Shown here: piece after piece, positions 43,846 to 53,065 of the stretch
How the letters are laid out: each line of letters starts with the position of its first letter
How positions within the stretch are numbered: position 1 is the stretch's first letter
Source: Priestia aryabhattai B8W22
GTDB taxonomy: Bacteria > Bacillota > Bacilli > Bacillales > Bacillaceae_H
DNA length: 64,000 bases
Assembly (NCBI RefSeq): GCF_000956595.1
Contig: NZ_JYOO01000022.1
Coordinates: 29,311 to 93,310, forward strand
Direction: 5' to 3'
Notes under the pieces: generated by a model
What the model saw: the letters and a program-made list of their open reading frames with translations, nothing else
Database searches by the model: none
What the model was told of the DNA's origin: nothing
Position numbers and translations under genes: made by a program

Positions 43846-44382
43846 TTATTTTTCTTTTTCGTCCTCATAATCTTCTTCTTCGTCTTCCTCATCATCGTCT
43901 AGATCATCTTCTAAATCGTCAAAGTCGTCTTCTGCAAGATCATCTTCATCTTCTTCTAGTTCATCAATATCTTCAAAATCTTCTTCTTCGTCTAGATCAT
44001 CAACGTCTTCATAATCTAAATCTTCTTCTAGATCATCAAAATCTTCAACTTCTTCAACAACAGCTTTTTTCGCTTTTTTCTTTTTAGGTTTTGCAACCGG
44101 AATAACTTCCTCTTCAGCCTGGTCAAAAGGATACCATCCACGAAGACCCCAGTGGTTGTCCCCTACTGTTAAAAAGCGACCATCAATATTAATATCTGTA
44201 TAAAACTGAGCTAATCTCGTTTTTAATTCTTGATCTGACATTTCCGCTGCTGCTTTAATTTCAGCAATAATTTCTTGGAATGACATTGCTTGACGATCTG
44301 TTCTTTCTTCTAGAAGCGCATAAGCAATCTCAATCATCGACATTTCTTTTAAATCCGTTTTTGAGTACTGTGCTAAACTCAA
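43846..44382 (-). CDS. rpoE: RNA polymerase delta subunit
   Basis: 178 aa from a TTG at 44382; homologues begin at this point (SLAQYSKTDL against GIKQYSQEEL) and AAGGA lies 10 nt upstream, whereas the GTG at 44391 abuts it. N-terminal HARE-HTH domain (about 1-85, ending FLTVGDNHWGLRGWYPF), a basic patch KPKKKKAKK, then an almost purely Asp/Glu tail (about 105-178). Delta lowers nonspecific RNAP-nucleic acid binding and speeds recycling. Confidence 0.94.
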   Translation of the reverse strand: MSLAQYSKTDLKEMSMIEIAYALLEERTDRQAMSFQEIIAEIKAAAEMSDQELKTRLAQFYTDINIDGRFLTVGDNHWGLRGWYPFDQAEEEVIPVAKPKKKKAKKAVVEEVEDFDDLEEDLDYEDVDDLDEEEDFEDIDELEEDEDDLAEDDFDDLEDDLDDDEEDEEEDYEDEKEK

Positions 44383-44521
44383 ATCTGGCACATCCTTTCT
44401 ATGGCTATGTATATCGAAAATCTATTAAATCAATTCATCATATGTGTAAATGATGGAAACGAATAAATACATACCATTCATTATAAACAAATTCAATACA
44501 TTTATGCTAGCCTCGTTTCTA

Positions 44522-44537
44522 AAATTCTCGAGAATTT
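44522..44537. repeat. 16-bp palindrome upstream of the rpoE promoter
   Basis: AAATTCTCGAGAATTT is a perfect dyad 36 bp upstream of the rpoE -10. Possible operator; no cognate regulator is recognised. Confidence 0.5.
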
Positions 44538-44662
44538 CGCATAAAACAACGAAAAAACAGACATTTTATCACTATAATACATTCTACTTAATACGCCAAC
44601 AGCATCCTTTGATCAAAAGGAATTCACCATCAGTTATTCTGACTCCGTTAGGGTTAAGTCTA

Positions 44663-44702
44663 TAAAAGCCGAGATGACCAAAAATGGTCGTCTCGGCTTT
44701 TA
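44663..44702 (-). terminator. Terminator of the fadF-icmF operon
   Basis: Seventeen-bp near-perfect stem (AAAAGCCGAGA-GACCA / TGGTC-TCTCGGCTTTT) with a short T-rich loop, about 30 nt after the icmF stop. Confidence 0.9.
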
Positions 44703-44731
44703 ATATATCACTATATACTAACGATACATTA

Positions 44732-47700
44732 TTACATATTTCGGCGATATTGCCCACCGCATTCATATAAAGCTCGCGTAATTTCTCCTAAGCTGGCTAC
44801 TTTAACGGTCTCCATTAACTCTTTAAAAATGTTTTCTCCTTCTGTTGCAGCTTTCTTTAACCTTTTCAGCGCATCTTCTCTTTTTTCTTCATGCTGCTGT
44901 TGAAACTTCTGAAGCTGATTAATTTGATGATTTTTTTCTTCTTTTGATGCGCGGGCTAACTGCATGTCATCAACTGAAGAACTTTCCTCTTCATGTGGAT
45001 TAATATACGTATTTACTCCTATAATAGGTAAAGCTCCCGTATGTTTTTGCATCTCGTATTCCATCGATTCATCTTGAATCTTACCTCGCTGATACTGCAT
45101 TTCCATCGCACCTAAAACGCCGCCTCGATCATTTAAGCGTTGAAATTCAGCCAATACCGCTTCTTCTACCAAGTCTGTTAGTTCATCAATAATAAAAGAG
45201 CCCTGTAGTGGATTTTCATTCTTAGTTAATCCATGCTCTTTTGTAATGATTAGTTGAATGGCCATCGCTCTACGTACAGATTCTTCCGTCGGTGTTGTAA
45301 TTGCTTCATCATACGCATTGGTATGAAGGGAGTTGCAGTTGTCATGAAGAGCCATTAAGGCTTGCAGCGTCGTACGTATATCATTAAAATTAATTTCCTG
45401 TGCATGAAGCGATCGGCCGGATGTTTGAATATGATATTTAAGCTTTTGACTTCGTTCATTTGCTCCGTATTTATCACGCATCACAATTGCCCAGATTCTT
45501 CTCGCCACACGTCCAATAACCGTGTATTCAGGGTCAAGTCCATTACTAAAGAAAAACGATAAATTAGGAGCAAAATCATCAATGTGCATCCCTCGACTCA
45601 AGTAATATTCCACGTACGTAAAACCGTTGGCTAATGTAAACGCGAGCTGAGAAATTGGATTCGCTCCTGCTTCAGCAATATGATAGCCTGAAATAGACAC
45701 AGAATAATAGTTGCGCACTTTCTCGTCAATAAAGTACTGCTGAATATCTCCCATCATTTTTAATGCAAATTCTGTAGAAAAAATACACGTATTTTGGCCC
45801 TGATCTTCTTTTAAAATATCCGCTTGAACGGTTCCTCTCACTTGTTTCAACGTACCTGATTTTACTTCCTTGTATTCCTCTTCTGTTAAAGAGCGCTTCA
45901 GCTCCTCTTCCTTCTTTTCCACCTGCTGACTGATAGCTGTATTCATAAACATAGCTAATAATATTGGAGCCGGCCCATTAATCGTCATCGAAACGGAAGT
46001 CGAAGGATGGCACAGATCAAATCCCTTATACAAGAGTTTCATATCATCAAGCGTACAGACATTTACGCCGCTTTCGCCAATTTTCCCGAAGATATCCGGC
46101 CTTGAATCCGGATTTTCTCCATAAAGCGTTACAGAATCAAATGCTGTACTTAAACGCTTAGCCTCATCATCTTTTGACAAATAGTGAAAGCGGCGATTTG
46201 TTCGTTCTGGTGTCCCTTCGCCTGCGAATTGACGCTTAGGATCTTCTCCTTTTCGTTTGAACGGAAAAACGCCTGCTGTATAAGGAAATGCGCCTGGCAC
46301 ATTTTCTTTATAAAGAAACCGAAGTACTTCCCCATATTCTTCAATCTTTGGAAGGGCCACGCGCGGAATACGCAGTCCTGATAGCGTATCAACTTGCAGA
46401 GAAGTTTTAATTTCTTTATTTCTTATCTTTGTAATAAGTTCTTCTTGTCGATACTGACTTTTTAATTTAGGCCAGTTTTCCAGCTTTTCAATCGATTCAG
46501 CCGTTAGCTGTTTTTGATATTTCTCCTTTAGCTGAGTGAGCTCTTGCTTGGCTGTTTCTGTTTCCACTTCTTTCAGAGCACCCTCTAGCTGATAAAATTT
46601 ACGCGCTGTTTGCACTTGAACGTCCGTATTGTGGTGATAAGAGCGAACGCTGTTTACAATCTCCTGTAAATATTGCTGTTGATCATTAGGAATGATGGTA
46701 TATTTCTTTTCACTTACGCGCTCTGATGATTTTTCTACGTGCCAAGACGTACGGCATGTTTGCTGCAGATGTTTTACAAGATCTTCAAATAAAATATTTG
46801 TTCCCCCGTCGTTGAACTGACTCGCAATTGTTCCGTAAATTGGCATAGTAGAGAGATTATTTTCAAACAGCTGATGATTACGCTGATATTGACGCTGCAC
46901 TTGTTTTTTTGCGTCTTCGGAACCTTTTTTTTCAAATTTATTGATTACAATAAAGTCTGCGTAATCAATCATTTCAATCTTTTCTAACTGCGACGGCGCG
47001 CCAAATTCGCTTGTCATTACATAAAGAGAGACGTTTGCAATATCTTTAACTTGAGCATCAGCTTGCCCGATGCCGCTTGTTTCGACAATAATAATGTCGA
47101 AACCCGCTTTTTTCACGACGGCAATTCCATCTCGAATGGCCGCCGATAGCTCATGGCCAGATGAACGTGTGGCCAGACTTCTCATATACACACGAGGAGA
47201 CGCTGCGATGTTCATGCGAATTCGATCCCCAAGAAGCGCTCCTCCAGTTTTTTGTTTAGTTGGATCGACGGATAAAACAGCTACATGAATATCTGGGATA
47301 TGTTCAATAAACCTTCTTACTAATTCATCCGTAAGCGAACTTTTCCCCGCTCCTCCTGTTCCTGTGATTCCAATAACCGGTATTTTTTGATCCGTTTCGC
47401 TTTCGATTAGACTTTCTCGGATTTCTTCAAGAGCGGCTGCGTGTTCTTTTGTGTATTCATAGGCCTCATTTTCAGCGCATGTAATAAGCTGGGCAATTAA
47501 ACGGTCATTAGCCGGCGTTAAGGTTCGATCCTTCGGCAATGCTGGAGGATTTGTGTAGTAACAATCATCAATCATGAATTGAATCATGCCTTCTAACCCC
47601 ATTTTTCGTCCATCTTCTGGAGAAAAGATTTTAGAAATGCCGTAATCATGAAGCTCTTGAATCTCACTTGGAATAATTACCCCTCCTCCTCCTCCATAAA

Positions 47701-47974
47701 TTTTAATATGAGAAGCCTGTTGTTCTTGGAGTAAATCGTACATATACTTAAAATATTCTACATGGCCGCCTTGATAAGAAGAAATGGCAATCCCCTGAAC
47801 ATCCTCTTGTATGGAAGCGTTAACAATTTCTTCGACAGATCGGTTATGTCCCAGGTGAATGACTTCTACCCCCTTGGCTTGAAGAATTCGTCTCATGATA
47901 TTAATGGACGCGTCGTGGCCGTCAAACAGGCTAGAAGCGGTTAAAAAACGAAGCGGTCTTTTGCTTGTATTCAA
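44732..47974 (-). CDS. icmF: Fused isobutyryl-CoA mutase IcmF (B12-dependent)
   Basis: 1080 aa, three parts: B12-binding domain (about 8-145; [14 protein letters not shown] with cobalt-ligand H20), MeaB/ArgK-type G-protein chaperone (about 195-430; Walker A GTGGAGKS 205-212, NKFE base-recognition motif), and acyl-CoA mutase TIM barrel (about 540-1080). The internal G domain separates it from methylmalonyl-CoA mutase. It interconverts isobutyryl-CoA and butyryl-CoA with adenosylcobalamin; some IcmFs also act on isovaleryl/pivalyl-CoA. The start is TTG, overlapping the tetR TGA (TTGA), so it is translationally coupled to the regulator. Confidence 0.95.
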   Translation of the reverse strand: MNTSKRPLRFLTASSLFDGHDASINIMRRILQAKGVEVIHLGHNRSVEEIVNASIQEDVQGIAISSYQGGHVEYFKYMYDLLQEQQASHIKIYGGGGGVIIPSEIQELHDYGISKIFSPEDGRKMGLEGMIQFMIDDCYYTNPPALPKDRTLTPANDRLIAQLITCAENEAYEYTKEHAAALEEIRESLIESETDQKIPVIGITGTGGAGKSSLTDELVRRFIEHIPDIHVAVLSVDPTKQKTGGALLGDRIRMNIAASPRVYMRSLATRSSGHELSAAIRDGIAVVKKAGFDIIIVETSGIGQADAQVKDIANVSLYVMTSEFGAPSQLEKIEMIDYADFIVINKFEKKGSEDAKKQVQRQYQRNHQLFENNLSTMPIYGTIASQFNDGGTNILFEDLVKHLQQTCRTSWHVEKSSERVSEKKYTIIPNDQQQYLQEIVNSVRSYHHNTDVQVQTARKFYQLEGALKEVETETAKQELTQLKEKYQKQLTAESIEKLENWPKLKSQYRQEELITKIRNKEIKTSLQVDTLSGLRIPRVALPKIEEYGEVLRFLYKENVPGAFPYTAGVFPFKRKGEDPKRQFAGEGTPERTNRRFHYLSKDDEAKRLSTAFDSVTLYGENPDSRPDIFGKIGESGVNVCTLDDMKLLYKGFDLCHPSTSVSMTINGPAPILLAMFMNTAISQQVEKKEEELKRSLTEEEYKEVKSGTLKQVRGTVQADILKEDQGQNTCIFSTEFALKMMGDIQQYFIDEKVRNYYSVSISGYHIAEAGANPISQLAFTLANGFTYVEYYLSRGMHIDDFAPNLSFFFSNGLDPEYTVIGRVARRIWAIVMRDKYGANERSQKLKYHIQTSGRSLHAQEINFNDIRTTLQALMALHDNCNSLHTNAYDEAITTPTEESVRRAMAIQLIITKEHGLTKNENPLQGSFIIDELTDLVEEAVLAEFQRLNDRGGVLGAMEMQYQRGKIQDESMEYEMQKHTGALPIIGVNTYINPHEEESSSVDDMQLARASKEEKNHQINQLQKFQQQHEEKREDALKRLKKAATEGENIFKELMETVKVASLGEITRALYECGGQYRRNM

Positions 47975-48615
47975 ACTATCTCCCCCTCACACAGTTGTTG
48001 AAATGAAAAATTTTTAAGTAAAAAATCTAACTGCATATTTGTATATTCTTCTAGTGAATAATGCTTTTGCAGCCACCATCTGCGAAATGCCCACATCTGA
48101 CCTTGAACAAATAAATGATGAGCAAACAGCGAAATTTCTTTATCCGTAAGTGCAAATTGATTGTTTTCTACGCAGCCTTCGATAATAACCTTAAACATTT
48201 CAACCATATCCAGTTCTTTTTTTAATACATATGGAAGCGCATCTTTAGACAGCGATTTCGCTTCTTGGTACATGACTAATACTTCATCTTGAAGCTCATC
48301 TACAACTTTAAAATAGTGCTGAATCGCTTGTTGGAGCTCAGCGATTGTATAACGATCCACTACCATCTCTTCTAATCGCTCTCTCACTTCATCGTAAATG
48401 TTGTCACATACAAGATATAAAACATCTTCTTTAGATTGAATATATTCGTAAAGTGTACCGATACTGAACCCAGCGGCTTTGGCAATTTCCCTCGTTGTTG
48501 TTCGGTGAAAACCTTTTTCCTTAAATAGCGTGACGGCCCCTTTAATCATTTGATTACGACGCTCTACAATCAGCTTTTCATCTTTAATGGATGTGAGAAC
48601 TTCTCTCTTTTTCAT
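47971..48615 (-). CDS. TetR-family regulator of the fatty-acid/IcmF operon
   Basis: 214 aa. N-terminal TetR HTH (about 20-66: [40 protein letters not shown], where the recognition helix is SIGTLYEY). The all-helical ligand domain resembles FadR-type acyl-CoA sensors. It lies within the operon, between the acyl-CoA dehydrogenases and icmF. Its likely operator is the palindrome TGAATGCTCATTCA inside the fadF promoter. This suggests autoregulation with derepression by acyl-CoA, by analogy with B. subtilis FadR. Confidence 0.88.
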   Translation of the reverse strand: MKKREVLTSIKDEKLIVERRNQMIKGAVTLFKEKGFHRTTTREIAKAAGFSIGTLYEYIQSKEDVLYLVCDNIYDEVRERLEEMVVDRYTIAELQQAIQHYFKVVDELQDEVLVMYQEAKSLSKDALPYVLKKELDMVEMFKVIIEGCVENNQFALTDKEISLFAHHLFVQGQMWAFRRWWLQKHYSLEEYTNMQLDFLLKNFSFQQLCEGEIV

Positions 48616-48642
48616 TTTTTCACCTCTCCTACAACAAGTGTT

Positions 48643-49776
48643 TTATTTAGCAAGATACCTAGAAATGACGAGACGCTGAATTTCTTGTGTACCTTCATAA
48701 ATTTGCGTGATTTTTGCATCTCTCATAAAACGTTCTACTGGATAATCTTTTGTATAACCGTACCCTCCAAATACTTGAACAGCTTCTGTCGTTACTTTCA
48801 TTGCTGTATCCCCAGCATATAATTTTGACATAGCTGATTCTTTGCCGTATGGCAGCCCTTGGGACTCCAGCCAAGCAGCCTGATAGGTTAACAGTCTTGC
48901 AGCTTCTATACTCGTGGCCATGTCGGCTAACTTAAAAGCAATTCCTTGCTGGGAAATAATTGGCTTACCAAATTGCTGACGTTCCTTTGCATAAGCCACC
49001 GCGGCATCTAACGCTCCTTGAGCAATTCCTACCGCCTGCGCGGCTATGCCATTTCGGCCGCCATCTAGCGTCATCATGGCAACTTTAAATCCTTCTCCTT
49101 CATTTCCTAGTAAATTTTCTTTTGGAATACGGCAGTCCTCGAAAATAATTTCTGTGGTGGGTGAAGAGCGAATGCCCAGTTTCTTTTCTTTTTTACCAAC
49201 TGAAAATCCCGGCATATCTTTTTCAATAATAAAAGCGCTCGTGCGTTTTTCATTAGGATCGATGCGAGCAAATACGACGTAAATATCCGCTTCGCCGCCG
49301 TTTGTAATAAAGATTTTAGAACCATTTAAAATATAATCTTCTCCGTCCTTTACAGCGAGCGTTCTCATTCCTCCTGCGTCTGATCCAGCACTCGGTTCGG
49401 TTAACCCATAAGCACCTATTTTCTCACCCGTTGCCATAGGTTTCAGGTATTTTTGTTTTTGTTCTTCTGTTCCGAATGTATAGATCGGCCAGCCGGCAAG
49501 AGACGTATGAGCCGACAACGTAACGCCTGTTGATGCACATACTCTAGACAATTCTTCAACGGCAATGCAATAAGCTAGATAGTCACTGCCAATTCCTCCG
49601 TATTGCTCCGGCCATGGAATACCTGTTAATCCCAGATCGGCCATTTGTGTAAAGATTCCTCTGTCAAAACGCTCTTCTTCATCTCGTTCTGCAGCTGTTG
49701 GAGCCACTTCGTTTTTGGCAAAATCTCGCACCATTTTGCGAATCATTTCGTGTTCTTCTGAAAGTTTAAAAAACAT
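48643..49776 (-). CDS. Acyl-CoA dehydrogenase (first of two paralogues)
   Basis: 377 aa flavoprotein, acyl-CoA dehydrogenase fold. FAD/substrate motif [34 protein letters not shown], and the catalytic Glu in [15 protein letters not shown] near the C-terminus. It should oxidise acyl-CoA to enoyl-CoA, short or branched chain being likely given the neighbours. It could correspond to B. subtilis acdA, which also neighbours fadF. Spacing of 11 nt from the upstream paralogue shows cotranscription. Confidence 0.92.
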   Translation of the reverse strand: MFFKLSEEHEMIRKMVRDFAKNEVAPTAAERDEEERFDRGIFTQMADLGLTGIPWPEQYGGIGSDYLAYCIAVEELSRVCASTGVTLSAHTSLAGWPIYTFGTEEQKQKYLKPMATGEKIGAYGLTEPSAGSDAGGMRTLAVKDGEDYILNGSKIFITNGGEADIYVVFARIDPNEKRTSAFIIEKDMPGFSVGKKEKKLGIRSSPTTEIIFEDCRIPKENLLGNEGEGFKVAMMTLDGGRNGIAAQAVGIAQGALDAAVAYAKERQQFGKPIISQQGIAFKLADMATSIEAARLLTYQAAWLESQGLPYGKESAMSKLYAGDTAMKVTTEAVQVFGGYGYTKDYPVERFMRDAKITQIYEGTQEIQRLVISRYLAK

Positions 49777-49787
49777 GATTATTCCCC

Positions 49788-50915
49788 CTATAGTTGACTG
49801 CTAATGACGATGCGCTGAATTTCGCTTGTACCTTCGTAGATTTCGCACACTTTGGCGTCACGAAAATACCTCTCTACTGGATAATCTTTCGTATAACCAT
49901 AGCCTCCCAAAACTTGAATCGCATCGATTGCTACATTCATAGCCGTCTGGGAAGCAAATAATTTCGCCATTGAGGCCTCTTTTTTGCAAGGAAGTTTTTG
50001 ATCATATAAAAAAGCGGCTCTGTACATTAAAAGCTTCGCTGATTCAACAGCTGTTTCCATATCAGCCAGCTTAAAGGCAATTCCCTGCTGAGATAAAATC
50101 GGTTTTCCAAATTGATATCGTTCATTTGCATAGTTTTTGGCTGCCGTTAACGCACCTTCAGCAATTCCTACCGCCTGAGCAGCAATACCAATTCTTCCGG
50201 CATTTAAATTAGCCATAGCAATTCGAAATCCTTCACCTTCTTCTCCGAGACGATTTTCTACAGGCACCTTCATATTTTCAAAGTGCAGTTGAACCGTTCG
50301 AGAACCGTGAAGACCCATCTTATGTTCATCTTTTCCTACTGAAAATCCCTCCATCGTCTTTTCAACGATAAAAGCGCTCATTCCTCTCGACCCACGTTCG
50401 GGATTCGTTTTAGCAAATACAATATACGTATCCGCTTCTCCCCCGTTTGTAATGAAAAGCTTTGATCCATTTAAAAGATAGTGGTCTCCTTTTCGTTCTG
50501 CTTTTGTTTTTAGGCTTGCGGCATCTGACCCTGCACTAGGTTCTGTTAAACAAAAAGCACCTAAATATTCACCTGTCGCCAGTTTTTTTACATACTTTTG
50601 TTTTTGATCTTCCGTCCCAAATACGACAATAGGATTCGTACCTACAGAAGTATGAACAGACAAAATGACACCGAGGGCTGGACTTACTTTTGATATTTCA
50701 TGGATGGCAATCATGTACGACACAAAGTCCAGTCCGCCCCCTCCGTATGTTTGAGGAACGGGAATGCCCATCAGGCCAAGATCAGCCATCTGCTTTAATA
50801 AACCTCGAGGAAATTCACCCTTTTCCATGTTTGGCACAGACGCAGCGACTTCTTTTTCACTAAAATCAGCTACCATCTTCTTAATCATGTGTTGTTCAGA
50901 CGTAAAAAAGATCAT
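49788..50915 (-). CDS. Acyl-CoA dehydrogenase (second paralogue, MmgC-like)
   Basis: 375 aa, tandem paralogue of the previous gene. It has [37 protein letters not shown] and C-terminal [17 protein letters not shown] with the catalytic Glu. The two share most motifs, so they arose by duplication and probably differ in chain-length or branch preference. It lies 12 nt after the hydroxyacyl-CoA dehydrogenase gene. Confidence 0.92.
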   Translation of the reverse strand: MIFFTSEQHMIKKMVADFSEKEVAASVPNMEKGEFPRGLLKQMADLGLMGIPVPQTYGGGGLDFVSYMIAIHEISKVSPALGVILSVHTSVGTNPIVVFGTEDQKQKYVKKLATGEYLGAFCLTEPSAGSDAASLKTKAERKGDHYLLNGSKLFITNGGEADTYIVFAKTNPERGSRGMSAFIVEKTMEGFSVGKDEHKMGLHGSRTVQLHFENMKVPVENRLGEEGEGFRIAMANLNAGRIGIAAQAVGIAEGALTAAKNYANERYQFGKPILSQQGIAFKLADMETAVESAKLLMYRAAFLYDQKLPCKKEASMAKLFASQTAMNVAIDAIQVLGGYGYTKDYPVERYFRDAKVCEIYEGTSEIQRIVISSQL

Positions 50916-50927
50916 TTCGCCACTCCT

Positions 50928-51782
50928 TTATGTTTCGTACGTAAAAAATCCTTTTCCTGTTTTTCGGCCAAGCCACCCTGCCTTTACATATTTCCTAAGC
51001 AATGGACAAGGACGATATTTGTCATCGCCAAACCCTTTATGAAGCGTTTCCATAATAAACAAACATGTATCGAGCCCGATGAAATCTGCTAATGTCAAAG
51101 GTCCCATTGGATGGTTCATTCCTAGTTTCATCACTTGATCAATATCCTCTTCGTTTGCTACGCCTTCATAGAGCGTAAACACAGCTTCATTAATCATTGG
51201 CATTAAAATTCGATTTGAAACAAACCCTGGAAAATCATGAACTTCCACCGGGGTTTTATTTAATTTTTTTGTTGTTTCATAGACTGCTTGATACACTTCA
51301 TCACCAGTAGCCAGCCCTCTAATAATTTCAACGAGCTTCATCACGGGAACAGGATTCATAAAGTGCATGCCAATTACTTTTTCAGGTCGAGTCGTCACAG
51401 CTGCAATTTCAGTAATAGGAAGCGAAGACGTGTTGGTTGCTAAAATAGTGTGACTCGGAGCTAACGAATCCAACTCCGCAAAAATAGCTTGTTTGACTTC
51501 CATCTTTTCCACAACCGCTTCGACGATTAAATCTGCTTTTTGTGCTGCTGTTATTTCATTTGCCAAGTGAAGGCGCTCCATAATTCCTTCATATTCCTTA
51601 GCTGAGAGAGAACCTTTTCCCACCTGCTTTTTCAGGCGTTTATCAATACCTTCTATTCCTTTTTGTGTATTTCTTTGATCAACGTCATACAAAGAGACTT
51701 GATATCCGCTCGCAGCAAATACTTGCGCAATTCCCGCCCCCATCTGACCTGCTCCAATAACCATAACTGTTTCAATATTCAA
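50928..51782 (-). CDS. 3-hydroxybutyryl-CoA dehydrogenase (MmgB/Hbd-like)
   Basis: 284 aa. Rossmann NAD-binding motif VIGAGQMGAGIAQVFAASG at the N-terminus; catalytic His in IGMHFMNPVPVMKLVEIIRG; ATNTSSLPIT and the C-terminal GMNHPMGPLTLADFIGLDT complete the family signature. It oxidises or reduces the 3-hydroxy group of short-chain acyl-CoA. The start is TTG (51782), 8 nt after AGGGGGA. Confidence 0.94.
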   Translation of the reverse strand: MNIETVMVIGAGQMGAGIAQVFAASGYQVSLYDVDQRNTQKGIEGIDKRLKKQVGKGSLSAKEYEGIMERLHLANEITAAQKADLIVEAVVEKMEVKQAIFAELDSLAPSHTILATNTSSLPITEIAAVTTRPEKVIGMHFMNPVPVMKLVEIIRGLATGDEVYQAVYETTKKLNKTPVEVHDFPGFVSNRILMPMINEAVFTLYEGVANEEDIDQVMKLGMNHPMGPLTLADFIGLDTCLFIMETLHKGFGDDKYRPCPLLRKYVKAGWLGRKTGKGFFTYET

Positions 51783-51797
51783 GTTGATATCCCCCTT

Positions 51798-52961
51798 TTA
51801 CACTTCTACCATGATGGCATCACCTTGGCCGCCGCCGCTGCAAATAGAAGCAATGCCTAGTCCGCCGCCTCGTCGTCTTAATTCATGAATGAGCGTTACA
51901 ACAATACGGGCGCCGCTTGCTCCAATCGGATGTCCAAGTGCCACTGCCCCGCCGTTCACATTTACTTTTTCAGCCGGAAGCCCTGCAATCTCCATACTCA
52001 TTAACGCTACTGCTGAAAAAGCTTCATTGATTTCAAACAGCGCAATATCATCTACTGTCTTATTTGTTTTTTGCAGTAGCTTGTTAATAGCAAACCCAGG
52101 CGTTTTCGGAAATTCCCTTGGCTCCATCGCAAGAGAAGTATGGTTTACAATCGTAGCCAACGGCTCATAGCCATTTGCTTTTGCCACATCTTCATCCATT
52201 AGCATGAGCGCAGCCGCTCCGTCATTCACGCTAGGTGCATTTCCTGCTGTAATGGTCCCACTGTGGCCAAATACAGGCCGAAGAGACGAGAGTTTTTCTA
52301 ACGACGTATCTTTTCTTGACCCTTCATCTTTTTGAACCGTTATCGTTCCTTTTTTAGACGGAATATCAACTGAAATTCTTTCTGCATCCCATCTCCCTTT
52401 CTCTTCTGACTCTACTGCTAACTGATGACTGCGAAGCGCCCATTCATCCTGCTTTTCTCGGGAAATATTCATTTCAGAAGCTATTTCATTTCCATACGTA
52501 CCCATTTGAACCCCTGTAAAGCTGCATGTCAAACCATCGTGAACCATCAGATCCGTCACCACGCTATCTCCCATACGGAATCCCCACCTTGCTTTTGGAA
52601 GAAGATACGGTGCGTTACTCATCGATTCCATTCCCCCTGCAATGATTGTTTTTGCTTCTCCTAACCGAATCAGCTGATCAGCAGTTGTAATACTGCGCAT
52701 GCCCGATGCACAAACTTTATTAATGGTTTCCGTCTCTACTTGCCACGGTAAACCTGCATAATGCATGGCTTGCCTAGAAGGCAGCTGTCCTTGGCCCCCT
52801 TGCAGCACGCACCCCATAATAACGGAATCAATTTCTGTACGTCCCTTTGATGCTGCTTGAATCGCTTTCCCGCCTAGTTCTGCCGCTTTTAGTCCGCTTA
52901 CGCTGCCACCTAATTTTCCAAAAGGTGTTCGAACTGCACTCACAATGACTGTTTTCCCCAC
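51798..52961 (-). CDS. Acetyl-CoA C-acetyltransferase (thiolase)
   Basis: 387 aa from the GTG at 52961 (SD AGGAGGAA, 6-8 nt). Active-site C84 in NKVCASGMRS, His in GGAVALGHPIGASGARI, and the second Cys in SICSGGGQGDA. Biosynthetic/degradative type II thiolase, the last step of the cycle. A longer in-frame extension to 53018 and an overlapping frame (52828-53109) are not credible. The 104-nt gap to fadF is the only sizeable gap in the operon. Confidence 0.95.
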   Translation of the reverse strand: MGKTVIVSAVRTPFGKLGGSVSGLKAAELGGKAIQAASKGRTEIDSVIMGCVLQGGQGQLPSRQAMHYAGLPWQVETETINKVCASGMRSITTADQLIRLGEAKTIIAGGMESMSNAPYLLPKARWGFRMGDSVVTDLMVHDGLTCSFTGVQMGTYGNEIASEMNISREKQDEWALRSHQLAVESEEKGRWDAERISVDIPSKKGTITVQKDEGSRKDTSLEKLSSLRPVFGHSGTITAGNAPSVNDGAAALMLMDEDVAKANGYEPLATIVNHTSLAMEPREFPKTPGFAINKLLQKTNKTVDDIALFEINEAFSAVALMSMEIAGLPAEKVNVNGGAVALGHPIGASGARIVVTLIHELRRRGGGLGIASICSGGGQGDAIMVEV

Positions 52962-53065
52962 TATTGTTTCCTCCTCTTTTTCCTGAACTTTGTCCTTGCC
53001 GATTGAACGCTTGCTCAATTTCCTTTCTGTAAAAAGTAGAGATGAATACCATCTCTACTTCTCCT

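Larger units (their letters stand above)
44383..44731. other. Intergenic region between rpoE and icmF
   Basis: About 350 bp. It contains the rpoE promoter region (-10 TATAAT at 44480-44485, minus; -35 unclear), a 16-bp perfect palindrome (44522-44537) and the icmF terminator (44663-44702). No gene is credible. Confidence 0.6.

Noticed and set aside
43827..44087. Leu/His/Gln-rich open frame on the plus strand
   Set aside because: It is the antisense of the Asp/Glu tail of RpoE; reversed GAT/GAA codons give the repetitive Leu/His pattern.
44732..47974. Methylmalonyl-CoA mutase large subunit
   Set aside because: The B12 domain is N-terminal and a G-protein domain is fused in the middle, which is the IcmF arrangement.
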